Source of the DNA: Cristatella mucedo
Lineage: Eukaryota; Bryozoa; Phylactolaemata; Cristatellidae
Direction: 5' to 3'
NCBI GenBank assembly: GCA_009760855.2
Contig: WPIO01000098.1
Coordinates: 1,295,001-1,359,000, forward strand
DNA: 64,000 bases
Position 1 is the stretch's first letter, and each line of letters starts with the position of its first letter. A program made the position numbers and the translations under genes. Below the pieces are notes generated by a model that made no database searches, was not told where the DNA came from, and worked only from the letters and a program-made list of their open reading frames with translations. Shown in pieces: positions 45,291 to 58,172 of the stretch.

Positions 45291-46583
45291 AGATAAATGT
45301 GGAGATGCAGTAAGTGGGATCGGTGGATATTAGGTGTCACATAAAACCTTGGCAGTTTCCTAACAGCTAGGTACTATCAGTGGAAGTTGTGTGTTCTGTT
45401 TATATAACGGCCACGGTTTCGGCGGCGTCACCATTCTATACACGAACTCAAAAAAGATCCCTTTTTTTGTCGTGATTGTCACAGTTACTCTCGCTAAGTA
45501 AAATAGTATATCGATTGATCAGTCAAGTACAATCCCCAAATACTCCAAAATACAGCTTCTTCATTCGCCACTTTGATTACTTAATTTTTACTTGTTTGTA
45601 GTTGCAACTAACGCAAAATGGCAATTATATTCAATACAGCATTAAAGCAGCCTCAATAAAGTGAATTTAGTATTCCTGCAGTATGATTGAGGTCTGGTTA
45701 GGAATTATTACTAACGTGATCTAGTCAAGCAAAGACATTCAAGACATTCCTGTAGATTCAAACCTTTGTTGACATAGTGGTTCCACCATTCCAAAACTAA
45801 CAGATTTATTTTGCTAAAACGTAGATTCTACAAGTAATATCTTTATATTAAGTTAAACGTATGAGCTATACAATATAGAATGTAAGTCATGCATTATTAA
45901 GCCTACTTCAATAAATTCCATAGCTGACTGAAAACATGCTCGAAGGTTAGATTGGCCAGTTCACAGTCTGTAGCTGTTTTCTGCTCAGCTATTGCAGTTG
46001 CTTTAAATGTTCTTATGCTTTAAAAATAGACTGGTCAATTGTGAAAAAACGCCCAAGAAGATAATTTTAAGTATGAATAATTCCTAAACGGAGCTCTTCA
46101 ATGAGACGTTTCTACAAAGTAATACAAGACCAATGGCGACGGCAATTAGCTGACAAAAACTTTGAAAGATTTTCTTATTGGCTCATTGAATAACTACACC
46201 CTCCGAATTGAATTTCAAAAGTCACACACCGCATTCACCATTGAAAGTAAAGATCCCTACTCAGAAGGACTAACGTAGATGCTTGCACTGTTTCTTTGCA
46301 TAGCACCGACTTAGTAGCCAAGCGCAACGATCTACTCTCTAGCTGGGACCATAATTAGATTAACCCCAACATGGACCAGGAAAGAACCAGTGCTTGCTGG
46401 GAAACGTCTATCACAACCAACATCATGGACCCTGCAAAATTTCAATAAACATTCATACTGATGCCAAACACCTAGGCAGCCATCATTTCTGTTGCGACCT
46501 CAGCCTGCTGCCTTGATACCATACGACGTACTAACTCGTGTAGGTAGGTGAACGGAATTTTTACGTATATTTAAGTCTACGAG
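45291..46583. other. A/T-rich stretch without a recognised feature
   Basis: No match to the region before unit 2 and no frame of note. Contains AATAAA-like motifs by base composition alone. Confidence 0.5.
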
Positions 46584-47080
46584 TAACTCACACCCAACCG
46601 CCCAGTAAATGCATACATGGATGATTCATAAATAGCTCAGATCGAACGTTTTTGGTCGTGAAATTCGCCTTAAACCGTGATTTAGATTTATCTTTTATTT
46701 GCATTTCTCTTACAAGCCCGATCTTTTAGTTTTTAATGTATTGAAACCCCCTAAATATATTTAACTGTCATTGTCATGTAGCACCAAAGGCAGCCTGGGG
46801 AGCTGCAAAGTAGCAATAAAAGGGCTAGCCTGATCAGAACAATGTGAGCACGTGACCATTAGTCACCTGACTTTGAGTCCACCCCTACCAGTGGCCATTT
46901 TGCAGGTATAGCGTGCTTGGTGTGGATCCTGGACGTCTCCACAACGGTTTGCCTATGCTGCACCTTCGCCATTCATATGGTATGGTACGCGATCTCTGCA
47001 AACTTGTGAAGCTCCAGGAAGAAAACTTCTTCTTTTAGCTACAATTGATTATTCGTTGTGTCGTTAAACGATACTTGCAG

Positions 47081-47196
47081 GATGCCGGTGGCGATCGGCT
47101 TGAAAACGGTCTGCTGTTGGACGATTGGGCAAGGATCACTCAACCCTACATCTCCAGCTTGGGAAGCGCCGCATTCGCATATGCATAGCCGCAAAG
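47081..47196 (+). other. Putative exon E1, copy 3
   Basis: One base shorter than the other copies near its 5' end (about 47088), which shifts the frame for the rest of the segment. Splice-like boundaries are unchanged. If E1 is coding, either this copy or the other two are frameshifted. Confidence 0.28.
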
Positions 47197-48218
47197 GTAA
47201 GCCCATATACGAACGATCACGGTACCGCTTAACTCCCAAGCTGCACGGTCTGGATCCGACTAAGTGCAGACCAGCAGAACAGCTCTTGATTTCAAAGGGT
47301 TGTGGTCCGCCCAAGGCCGCACAGTACGAGCGATCATCAAATCCCAGAGTCAAGTTTCACCGACCACTCACTTGCCAATGCAATGCTAAGTAAGCCGCCT
47401 CAGATGCCCAAGGATTTCTTCTGGTATATAAGGCTCTGATTTAGGAACTGTTTTATTCGCCTGAGAGCCTACTTTTTATGACCAAGCTTTTAGGAATAGC
47501 CAACGGCAGGGGTTCTTTGATAGCTGCTTGTAGGCTAAAACTAGCTATCTTCATTTCAAAATCCAGCTCGGAATGAATAAGGTATCTCTAAAAGGCTTTT
47601 TCATCTAAGCATGTAACAGCTTGGGTGTATTGAATCTTCTCTGGCTTTCTTGGATGTTTTCTGTAACTCTAAGCCATGCGAGCCGTGATCATGTGGGAGA
47701 CTTGTCAAACTTGTCCCAGAGCTTTTTCACAACACTGTGAAGCCTGGTTGAATGAGCTAGTTCAATCACTGGCGTCCTTTATCAGTGCTTCATTCATCCT
47801 CCCGTATATTTGGAGACTATGCGGGAGATGGTCTTTTATCCGATCTGTTGCGTAACCGTCGCCCTGGTATCTAAGATTGCCAAAATTCACCTGTAGATAT
47901 GCGAGTTGCCTCGGCACCGTCTGGTCACTCAGCACACTGGTTGCCGTTATCTAACCCAACCGGTGCGACTCACTTATTTAACTAAAAATTGTTCTGCTAC
48001 GTTAGTTAACCCACAGGTTAAAAACTCTCGGAAACTAAAAATCTGCAAACGTGAACCGGTCTGTTAACTGGGGAATCGTGATTATTATGTGTGCTGCGAT
48101 AAGTGCATTCCTTATTAAAAATCTACCTTTCAGGAATTAAGCTCAGCTGTATGTGGAGGTTGTTATTTTTAGCCTGCTTTGATTATTTATCCTATATCTA
48201 GCTAGCTTCTACCCACAG

Positions 48219-48508
48219 CCACTAAGGCAGTTTTCGCTGGTCCTATTTATGTCGAGTTGGCTCTCAGGTGTTTACCATATCTGAGGTCGGCAGCTGCTAG
48301 AACGCTGTCGGGTGTGGGCTATGCCTCATTGAATACTCGTGAGTGGGTTCCATTAGCTGTAGGTGGTTCGTATGGTGAACGAGCAAAGCCTAACGTTTAT
48401 GCAGCTGCCACGAATGTGCTTGTGCTCTACTTGTGCTTGTGCACCGGTTGGGTAATGCGATCTGGTGATGCAGGGGTCAGCACGTGGAGCTTTCAGATAG
48501 AGTGCTAG
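48219..48508 (+). CDS. Conserved open frame A, copy 3
   Basis: Same acceptor and frame. A small indel just before the stop replaces the ending shared by copies 1 and 2 with three different residues and a stop six bases later. The body of the frame has no indel. Confidence 0.38.
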
Positions 48509-50127
48509 ATAGCGGCAGGTGTTGTGATGAGAAGAGCCCCCTTTTGTGTTTGGACATGTATGCAGCAAGCTTATTCGAATTGTGTATTGCCTTGGTGAAT
48601 TTTGCATTAATCAGATACGTTGGTAAGATTTTGCTTTCCGAATAATTAAAATAATTATATATTTGAATAGCATCCTCATAGAACTGAATCTTTCTCTAGG
48701 CACTGTAGACATATCAGATATAAATAATAGCGAAAGTTTGGTTCTACCATCGACCGTAGCAGGCCCAGTCCAAGCAGGTACATGGAAACGTATAGAGAAG
48801 AACAACGACTAATAAAATGCTGCAAATCTGACAGGTGTGCTTCAAACTTCTTTTTATATGTCATGTCAGGGAAGGCTGTGACTAATGTTATTAGCTTGTA
48901 CTAACATGTGGGAGCGTATGAAATAATCGCACGGTCTCTAATGGTTTTGAAATTCTTTCGAGGTATTGCTATACGATTTGAGTCGAAACAGTGGGTTGTA
49001 GGATTCCGACGATCATTTTAGAGAATTTCTGATATTCACCGGCAGAACCTAGAGAATATGGGACGTCAAAAAAGCGAGAGTACCTTGAAGTGTATGTGCT
49101 TCTTGACGTTGAGCCGGTTCCGGTCAGTGAGAAGTGATTGAATGTGACAACTGCTACAGTCAAAAAAAGGTTTTCAGCGGCAGAGTTTTGCAATAGCTGC
49201 ATGTGCCCGATTGGTCAAGCTCGTAAACTGGCAAGCAGTTAAATAGAAAAGTCGTATAAGGATGCCACAAACACATGGAATGTTTTGGATGTGTTTTTCT
49301 TGTCTACATTACCTGAATTTTAGCAAGGTTATGTTACGGAAAGTAGGGAAATTTTGTCTACTCCGGCGCTAATATGGTTGTGCAACGGGAGGTCTCTTTG
49401 CATCAGGACACCGAGAACGCTTACACAATTAACAGAAGATATGGTGGCTAAGCAAATTAAATGCCTTTGGAATATTTGCAGCCTCCGTACCTTGGTTTTC
49501 TAAATTTTGAGTGCTTCATCTTCATCCCCTTCACGACGAGAAACTGTCTACGACGATCTCAGGAAAGTGTGTTATTCTGACAACCAGAAAACTGCTGCCA
49601 AGTAAGAGGTTAAGGAGGTACTCTCTCATTATAGCCCCTAGCCCGATTTTAATGCCTGTCGTCATCGGGTTTACGTATTTACTACGGATTTGATGCAGTT
49701 CAATGCTACGGCTCGAAGTGATAGCCGGCTCATTGACCCAGAAAATGCACACGGCACATAGTATGGATTTTTAAATGAGAAAGTGCCCCTACAGGTAAAA
49801 CTGCCACGGCCTAGCACACAGCCGCAAGGGCGGCTTTCGCAGCCACTGCTTATGTTAGCCTAGGCTCGTACGTTAGCACCAAAATAAGCAGTGGCACGAC
49901 AGCTGTCACATGGAGCTTTTGAAAAACGATAAGTTCTCAAATGGTCCTACAGCACTTTCGTGTGATCACTGGGGTCAGTCGTCTCACCCTGACTGCTGAC
50001 TTCCCAACCCCGGTTGCTTGCCACCTCACTTGGACCGACCTTGTAGCCAACTTGCTCTCCATTGCTTTCGCCAGCTTGCCCAAGCTATTCCCGGTTCCCA
50101 CTTATTGCCGCATGCTCATCCTCGATG

Positions 50128-50610
50128 CTACTTGCAGTTCATTGCTGGGAGCTCCCTCTTTGTGCTGCAAATGTCCCGTTTGTTTCTCGAAAGTGCCACG
50201 TCTCCACTAATGCTGTATGAGTCCCTCGCCAGATCACTACGCGATCCCCTGCGAGCATCTTGCTTACCGTGCATCAGGCAGCTTCCAATTTCTTTCGACT
50301 GCCGAGCCTTGTTTGCGCATTTCTCCTCTCGGCTTATGCTTCTACATGCTTTGCATGATGCTGTGCCATTTTTTTTGCAAGAAACTTTAGAACGGCAAGA
50401 GCCAGGCGCCTCTAGGCTGCACTTAGTAGCTCCCGTCGCACCCTCAAGCAGGGCAGCCTCTACTGAGATAATCTGTGGAAAGTCTTCACTTTGTTGCAGA
50501 TCGAAAGTGCTTGAAAATGTGATCGTAGAGGTATGTACATGGCACAACCCTGTGGAGGCGGCTGCCGAAGACCGAGTTGGAGAAGCAAGTGTGCATTTTT
50601 TATGAAGCAT
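50128..50610 (-). CDS. Conserved minus-strand frame B, copy 3
   Basis: 160 codons. A segment in the second half is read in a shifted frame between two compensating indels, after which the shared C-terminus returns. A 195-codon plus-strand frame (50018-50605) overlaps it only in this copy. Confidence 0.25.
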   Translation of the reverse strand: MLHKKCTLASPTRSSAAASTGLCHVHTSTITFSSTFDLQQSEDFPQIISVEAALLEGATGATKCSLEAPGSCRSKVSCKKNGTASCKACRSISREEKCANKARQSKEIGSCLMHGKQDARRGSRSDLARDSYSISGDVALSRNKRDICSTKRELPAMNCK

Positions 50611-50847
50611 CAGCCCTTTTTTCTTTCAAATGAAGCCACATGAGCACAGCCGATAGTGCCCAGCTAATTTCAGTATTAGCTCAACGGCTGCGGCTAACCG
50701 AAACAATCACCACCAGTGGTAAGTCAAGATGCGAGAAAATGATGATGAAGCTACACAGGCAAAAGCAGCAGAGCCTCAAAAGTGATATACAAACCAGCTA
50801 GAGTGGAATTGACATTGTACCCTACTCCAATTGAGCGATCGTAGAGC

Positions 50848-50901
50848 CAGCATTGTTGCTGCCTGCCTATTGACGAGCATTGTTGCTTCCTGCCTGTTGA
50901 C
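50848..50901. repeat. 27-base direct duplication, copy 3
   Basis: Same two-unit array, the second unit carrying two private substitutions. Confidence 0.88.
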
Positions 50902-51490
50902 CTCTGTTACTCCTGGCGATGCTGGAGATCAGGCTGATGTTATAGTGGTTTAGCCTAAAAGCCTATCTATACGGAGGCTGTGACATCCTCAAGCCTGGGA
51001 TGAACGGACACTTAGTTTGCATATCTCTCAACTGACCGTATACAATTTCGTTTAAATATGTGTTTAGGTTGCCAACCGACTGCATGTGCCTGCCCGGGGC
51101 TTTGCAGGCATTCAGGCATGAGGCCGTAACTACACTCTGCCAAACACTGCTGCTAACGGTTGAACTTCTCGGGAAATTGGAAGGTCAACTGCGACTAACT
51201 TGAGTGATCGCTGCCCCCACTTTCTGCCGATCATACGTGTTTTATTCTGGTAGTGCATATTTATGCCCAGCCGTGTTTGTACTTGTCGGACTTCATCTCT
51301 TTGTCACGTTATGCGGCTAGGTGATAGTTTATGTGTTATGATACTCGTCAAATTTAACCTGAAGCACCACTGATAAATGTTCTTTAGTGGTGAGTTTCTG
51401 CATTCTTTGCCTGTCTCTTTCAGCCTTCAGCTGCTTAAATCAGCCCTGCTCCCGTGAACATTTAATCCGGATTAGGTTCCTTCTTGTGGA

Positions 51491-51660
51491 GGTGAGCCGT
51501 AATGGCTCACTAGGAAATGTGGTTTCGTTTCACGATCTCGGCCCCGAGGTCATAGGTTCGAATCCTGTGGTTGGTGATCCTTTATCGCCACTGCAAGCGG
51601 AGGTGATGGCCATCAAGGCTCTTATGTCAATATGCAAAAAGAGGCTGTTCAATCAGCTGG
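51491..51660 (+). mobile_element. SINE1a, copy 3
   Basis: Orthologous insertion; B box intact at 51555-51565, with flanking substitutions not seen in the other two copies. Confidence 0.8.
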
Positions 51661-51850
51661 TATTTGTTTTCTATTTTCTTTTCAGATATGTAATCACTGT
51701 CAAACTTGGAACTGAATGACTACTCACTAGTTTACTGATCTAATTTCATTTGGACCTAAATCTGAAGGGAAGGGTGAGTTTCCACACAGAGCTGCTATTT
51801 GAATGCCTTGAGGTATAACGCCTGATGCATTTTTACCGTATACAACTGTC

Positions 51851-51977
51851 GTTCGCATCAGGTTTTGTCCAGCAGATAATGTACTCGCCCAGACCAGGTC
51901 TGGCTGAGGTCGTGGGCTCAGGCCCCGATGCATATGTGAAGTGCCTACATTCAGATTACCTTCTCATGGGACAATAT
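51851..51977 (+). mobile_element. SINE2a, copy 3
   Basis: Orthologous insertion; the B-box region (GTGGGCTCAGGCCCC) is closer to the full-length element than in the other two copies. Confidence 0.72.
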
Positions 51978-54900
51978 TAGTACTTCATCACTTTTCCTGT
52001 TTGCAGGGCTATAAGATTAATGTCAAGATCGGGAAATTGGGGAAGAATGATTAGATTCATCATTATTTAACATGCAGCTGATCAAAAGATGGACCTTCAG
52101 GTGAGTCGCACTCGCATTTTTACTGGTTGATGCCGCCTGCTTGCTACTGTAGCAACCAGCTAAACTCGGATGCATATTTAAGGATAAAATGTTGTATGAA
52201 TGTTGCATGTTATTATTAGGCCAAGTTGTTCATCTTTAAGCAGATATGCGGACTTTCAAGCCAACCATTTGTGCATGTAAATGCAGTGATGTGCAACCTT
52301 CACGGTGAGATACTCACGACTTCGTACCTGCCATAAGCAGCCAGCACAGCCAGTCTTTTTCATGTACATTTTACTTCTAAATGTGTTCATTCCCTTGTAC
52401 CATGTAACCTGAGTTACTTGGTTCTAGTATTAAATGAAGCTGCCGTGAAAAGAGGCGTGTGGTTGTTGACGTATTGGCAATCCTGTAATGCAGGTGGTGT
52501 TAAGCATCACTTTTCTGCTTCTGCAGTTGCAGCATGCCAGCAATTCGTGCATAGTGATGCCTAAACCATGTCGACATTTTTCGGGCGATGTGATCACTTC
52601 TGACTTCGTAATGCTCTAAAAGACTCACTGGGCTATAAGTGAGATCTAGAAAGGCTTTATTTTAATGTAGGATTATCTAATGCACTCCTAACCCACAGTT
52701 GTCACACAAGCGTTGACTACAAGGAAGAGCTTGCATGCAGTTCATCCTAGTATGTGGGTGGTACCAACGAGCTTTAGCTTAGGCTATATACAGGATGGAG
52801 TCTGCTGCGGCTGCATCGATCTTGAGCAATTGAGCGCAAATGGCAATATGTGAAAAATTCTGAGACTGTGCATACGATGTGCTCCACTATGCTCATATGG
52901 TAGCCCTATTCTCCGAATGCTGCACAACAAAGCTACAGTTGTTCTGTCCAACGTAAATATATGCGAGACATGGGGCTGGATAAAAGATCGCATACAACGG
53001 CAACTTTGCCACAACCTAAAATTGTAATTTCTAGTCATATGTCACTGTTTCTGTCTGGGGATGCCAATTGGAGGTCTTACGATCACCAGTGCCTCATGTA
53101 GTCTGAATGGAGGAGATTAGCTGCTCAGTAGTGTGCTATTGAAACCAGTGCAGGTAGGTGTGTCTTTGCTGAAACCCATCCTTATCCATGGTATTGCTTT
53201 ACGCTAGATTTCAGGTTTATGGATGTAGATGGATTTATAGTATCGCATGGCAATGCAAGCCATTTGCGTAGTTTTTTATTAATGCCAGGATTGTTAGTAC
53301 AGCTGACTATTTGCAGCTTTCGCAATCAGGTGATACCAAAGCTGCTGGGGAAATAACGTGTCTCTAAAACAATGATTGAAGGTGTAAAAAGGAGCACCTT
53401 TAAAGGCTTGTGAATGGTTGCCAATCTGTAATATCATCCAACCACACTGCTTGAGAAGAGCGTGCAGAAAAACTAACATGGTGTTTTTTTAGCCAACCAG
53501 CTGAAACCCGTTTCTAGACTAGCCTTCTGCTGTTTTACCAAATCTGCTCAACAACTATCCCTACATTCAAAAGATATCGCAGGTAAAGCAGACTATTGCT
53601 GATGTCAAAACAAGATAAGGCTATCGTGCTAGGGCTGTGTTTACTTCAAGTGATGGCTGGAAACGAGACGTAAGTTAGAGAGCTAACAGTGGTTGAATGG
53701 AGGGCTGAGACTGCCATGTGTTCATGGAATCTTTTAATTTTTGGGCTAGTGATGTATTAAGGACATGTCTTAAGGGTATTAATCTACACCACTTGATAAC
53801 TGGGAATGCGTATTTTAACATTGATGACTCGTTTTACTTTCCTAGTGCCAATACCTAGTTTTAGCCGGTCTATGCCACGTGGCTTAGAACTCATGTGAAA
53901 CCTTTGAAAATCTAGGCATTGCATGTGGCTTTCCAGGAAGTCAAATCAAACTGCGAATACTGAAAAGCTCCAGACTCGAAGTTTACCGAAACAAGATATG
54001 AAACAATCATACTTTATCACCGTCCACATGATTTTAGCGAATTCTCACTTTTGATTGTAACCTTGCATGCATCTCATCTTCCAAGGCTCGGTTGTAGTCG
54101 TTGGCAGGACTTGAGTTTCCAGGCTGCTGTTGCTGATTGCTGCTGAATGCTCCGTGACTTTGGAGGTACGACCAAATGACCGACCTTGCTTCTCCGTACT
54201 CTGTCCCCCTTTTTGCTAAGTGGTCCTCTTTGAGACAGATTATTCCCCATTGCTGACGTATGCTCCATCTTTCTGCGGCATACTCTGCCTTGCGGCCACA
54301 TTCACCCACTCACCACCACGTGCTCATTTCCCAGCTGCCTGTTTTCCTCTGAATCTGCCAGCATTATCTGTCTTCCACGTGCTCATCCCTCTTTCTCCCC
54401 TGTGCTCTACTTTCGCTAACCGCCACTACTTTCTCCTGCTTCCAACAACTCTCTCTTTCCGCCTGCTGCTATGCATCCTCTACAATACGCCTTCTTCAAC
54501 TTTGCTTCTTCCGCCTGCTTACTCTGCGTAATGCTCAGCCATTAAAGCTGTTCGAAAGCTGTGCTATCCGTCATCCCAGGTATTTGTTGCAGCTGCTGCG
54601 TTCGAAGAGCTTGCAGCATTATATATGCTCACTGCCTTTACATCTACTTCATGCCTCATGCCATCGCCATGTCTTCATTGCACAGTCATGTACAAGCGGC
54701 ACTGGTAAGATCGGGAATGCTTTGGTGAGCTGACTAGTTGGTTCGTCTGGCTTGCACGAAGCCTGCCATCAAGTGTCACGATGTCGTAAGCACTTGAAGA
54801 CTTTTAGCTTCACGAGCGACCCATTTCAGCTGCAGCAAAGCTGGCTTGGCGATTTAAGGTGCGGCTGCATTCCACGAACAAATGAGTCGGCCCCGTGCTG

Positions 54901-55396
54901 ACTCGGCGGCTGCGAGTTGCAGCTGTCTTTGGAACGATCAAACCGGTTGCGAACGATAGTGCACAGAGTGCCCGGAGGTCATGCAGCACTAATGCGGGCG
55001 TACTATCACTATCAGTTGATTCTGCCCCCAGCCGACGTTCTTTCGGGCAAGCTCCTTGCCTGCACGAAATGTGTTCTTTGCTGCACAATTCACTTTCTGC
55101 CTGTGCGTCGGCCTGTAAGCAAGCTATCCACTCTCTTCTCTCTTGTTGCAGTGTGCTCCGGAGCAGCACGCACGACTGCTAATGCATCAGTATCTGTATG
55201 CTCACTCGCTTGTGTTTTCTATATGCGATACACTATCTGCGAAACCCGTACATCTCGTTTGTAGGGATTTCGCTCTTCGTCTCTCTGCCATCGAGTGCCC
55301 ACGAGCACCTAAACTATTCCAATGAGCATGATTTTAGAGCTGCAAAGTGTATCGTCGTCCTTCCGGCACCTGGCTCTGATTCTGCGGTTGATTTGA

Positions 55397-55723
55397 TATG
55401 CGCTCGACCAAGACGCATGTCACATTGCCCGCATGCTCAGTGCATCGGTCGCCAACTACACTGCTGTAACTTTCAGCATCCTGCTACCTTTTAGTCGCTC
55501 GTCTAATGCCAGCGCCTCATACCAACAGGCCATTACTTGTAGCCTGCCTATACTGCCTACCTTGGCCGGTGTGACGGCTGGCTCTGACCCAGACAGTGCC
55601 AGAGGCACAGTAAATGGCGCATGCATGCTTGCCACTGCTGTTGTCGATCTATCCTACCTTATCGGTGTGACTTCCAAGCTTGCAAATGACGAGGCACATA
55701 TACAGGCAGACGCAGCTGAGTAA
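55397..55723 (+). CDS. Frame D, copy 3 (intact, putative exon)
   Basis: 109 open codons between TGA (55394) and TAA (55721-55723), followed at once by a donor-like AATGTAAGT. The product is Ala/Ser/Thr-rich, with a short hydrophobic stretch (VTFSILLPF) and a better conserved C-terminal half that includes TAGSDPDSARGTVNGACM. No family recognised. It could be an exon of a tandemly amplified gene of which only this copy is intact, or chance. Confidence 0.33.
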   Translation, partial: YALDQDACHIARMLSASVANYTAVTFSILLPFSRSSNASASYQQAITCSLPILPTLAGVTAGSDPDSARGTVNGACMLATAVVDLSYLIGVTSKLANDEAHIQADAAE

Positions 55724-56246
55724 TGTAAGTGACATGGAAGCCAGTTAAAGTGAAGTTTGCCGGCTAGTCTACTGTTGATTCATTCCGGTAATGACTGAGT
55801 AGTTGCGGCCTGCTTACTGATGCACAGCATGAGAGTCCTTCCGTGAGAGGCTGGCGTTTAAGCTTGCATCCTTACTCTTCGGTAAAATTGTCACTCTGCA
55901 TTAAGGCCGAAGCTTCTTTGCACATGACGTAGCGAGCCATCACTGCTCAGTTATTAAACCTTGTGACAGGCCGTCCGAGACTTTGTGTCAGGCTTCAATG
56001 GTTACGAAGCCGACTGAAGGTGTCGGCCTGGCTTTTGTTTAAAAAGACGGCAAGTGTCGTCGCTCCCATTTGCTGGCAAATTTTGTACTGACAAGACAAG
56101 GCTTCCCGTGAACACGGGATTTCAGCCTGCCTGCTTTTAATTTCCAGAAGTGCAACATGTCCGCTGAAGTGACATAGCACTGTGTGAAATGCAAGACCTT
56201 AAGATAAACCTTTGCGTACTCGACTCCCTTTACTTAAACAAAGGGC

Positions 56247-56519
56247 ATGCCAACCACTCCGGGAAAGCAAAACGTACTATCCACGGTCACAGGTAAGTCC
56301 ACGTGCAACTACTGTCGTGTTGACACTTTTCTAGACTCGAGAGCCACAGAGGCACATGATCAGTGCCGCATGACCAAGGACTGGAACGATGGACACGTAA
56401 TGGCTGTCTGCATTGTTGCCAGTGTTCTGGTTTGCTTGGTATCTGAACCAAAGTGCATGCATAGCTGTCACCTTGAAAAGCTTAAGTCTTGTTCAGTTTA
56501 CTGTTGCACAGTCACATGA
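56247..56519 (+). CDS. Conserved frame F, copy 3
   Basis: 91 codons. The stop used in copy 1 has been lost by a substitution, which adds eight residues. The internal donor-like sequence here is CAG|GTAAGT, a consensus match. Confidence 0.3.
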   Translation: MPTTPGKQNVLSTVTGKSTCNYCRVDTFLDSRATEAHDQCRMTKDWNDGHVMAVCIVASVLVCLVSEPKCMHSCHLEKLKSCSVYCCTVT

Positions 56520-57222
56520 AAACAGCCTGCTGCTTGCTAACTGCTAACAGTAAGGTATTTCTTCTTGCTCCAATGAAAATGCTGTAAAGAGTACTTTGTG
56601 AAGCCAATTGCAGTAAGGCTTCGTCAGTCAATTAAACACTACTAACAACAATGCGAGCACTCTTGCTAGACAGTGGCATTTATCTTCTGGGTGTCACATA
56701 ATTTTATGCCGACAATACAGGAGTACTGGAGCCTCCAGGCAACTAGAAGTGGCATGACAAAGTAACTTGTTGATGTTGTACCTTTTGAAAAGCACCCCCT
56801 TTCATTACTTTTCGTGCGAGAGTGTACTGACACAGAAACTTACGGCTGCATCGTCTGCATGCGGCAATGCGTGATTATTGAAATAAGACAAAATAATTTT
56901 ATTTTACTTTCCCTAAAAAATTTGCTTGATCTCAATCTTAGTGCTGGACGCATGCCTCTCTGCATGAACCCAGGAACTTGGTTATCAAATAAATAACCTT
57001 TGGCATTGGTCGTTAAAGTTGAGGACAAGCAAATAGTAGAGACCAATAGTTTCTGCTACACACCGGTCTTTAATGATCATTCGTTACCACCACGAGAGCC
57101 ATGTTGGCCTTTTAAGTCTAGTCTTTCTCGTTATGTGCTTGAGAAGCTTCCGGTTGCTGTCATGCAAGCAGTTCGTATACATCTAAAATTGCTACGAGTT
57201 TTTCTAATTAGCTACGAATTTC

Positions 57223-57459
57223 TTGTGCTCCAGGAGGACAATTATCAATGGTATGTGTCCCTGCTACTGCTTCTGCTGCAGCCAGCACTATCGGAATGGA
57301 GTACCAGGTAGCTTTTCTGTAGCTGTTGCTGGCAGTGCTTATTCTGCAGCTGTGGACAGACCAAGGATGCCAACTATGAAATGCCCACAGCGATGCAATA
57401 ACGTATGGATACCAGCATCTTTGCAGGCTGTTTCGCTGCTAATGATCGTGTTATTGTAA
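57223..57459 (+). other. Conserved frame G, copy 3 first sub-repeat
   Basis: Same as copy 1. An alternative 103-codon frame (57000-57311) reads through the preceding acceptor-like site in a different frame only here. Confidence 0.25.
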
Positions 57460-57603
57460 GCCTCAGCTGCTGGTACTGATGTTGTCGTATCTAGTGCAGC
57501 TTTACCTGATGGGGCAGCCACAACAGTCGCTGGCACTGCCACAGCAGCCGTTGCTTCAGCCACAAATGATTTTCTCAGCTGTAATCACTGTCAGAGCCGC
57601 AAG

Positions 57604-57660
57604 CCCTCGCCCATCTCGCCCGCCTCGCCCGCCTTCCCCCTCGCCCCCTCGCCCACCTCT
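57604..57660 (+). repeat. GC-rich minisatellite, copy 3 first sub-repeat
   Basis: Same arrangement as in copy 1, ending CACCTCTTAAAGACC. Confidence 0.85.
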
Positions 57661-58027
57661 TAAAGACCAAAATAAAATAAAAGGGTTATAGACAGTTTGC
57701 AGTCAGATAAACACCCTGCTAATTTTATGAATACTATTTAACATCTAGCTTACTTATGTCAAAAAGCTAAGTTGATGCTCTTAAGGTTGCTGCAGAGAAC
57801 TAATGGCAGCATGTCAAGCAGAAGGATGCTGAAAGAAATCAAGCTGACAGCTACTATTTAGCATTATCAGAGAAGTCATTTTTTTCCGGGTGCTTTACAT
57901 TTCGTACTAATCGTTCTAGCAGGTACTGCTCACCGAGATCCCTGCTGTCAGTGGTAATCGACCGCCTTGGGTGACTTCGCCCTTTTTTGTCTTAGCAAAG
58001 GATAATTTGTTCATCCAAACGTGGCTA

Positions 58028-58172
58028 GAGGGAAGAAGTAGGTGAGAAGAGCAAGCAGTAAAAGAGAGAGAATAGTTGGGAAAGAGACTAGAGCAGAGAT
58101 TGAGTAGAGAGAGCATAGAGAGCAGAGAGAGCAGACAGAGAGCAGAGAAAGAGAGAGAGAGAGAGACAGAGA
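58028..58172 (+). repeat. (GA)n-rich tract, copy 3 first sub-repeat
   Basis: Arrangement matches copy 1 more than the other tract of this unit. Confidence 0.9.

Noticed and set aside
50018-50605. 195-codon plus-strand gene
   Set aside because: Open only in copy 3. Copies 1 and 2 have stops in the same frame, and it overlaps minus-strand frame B, which is open in all three.
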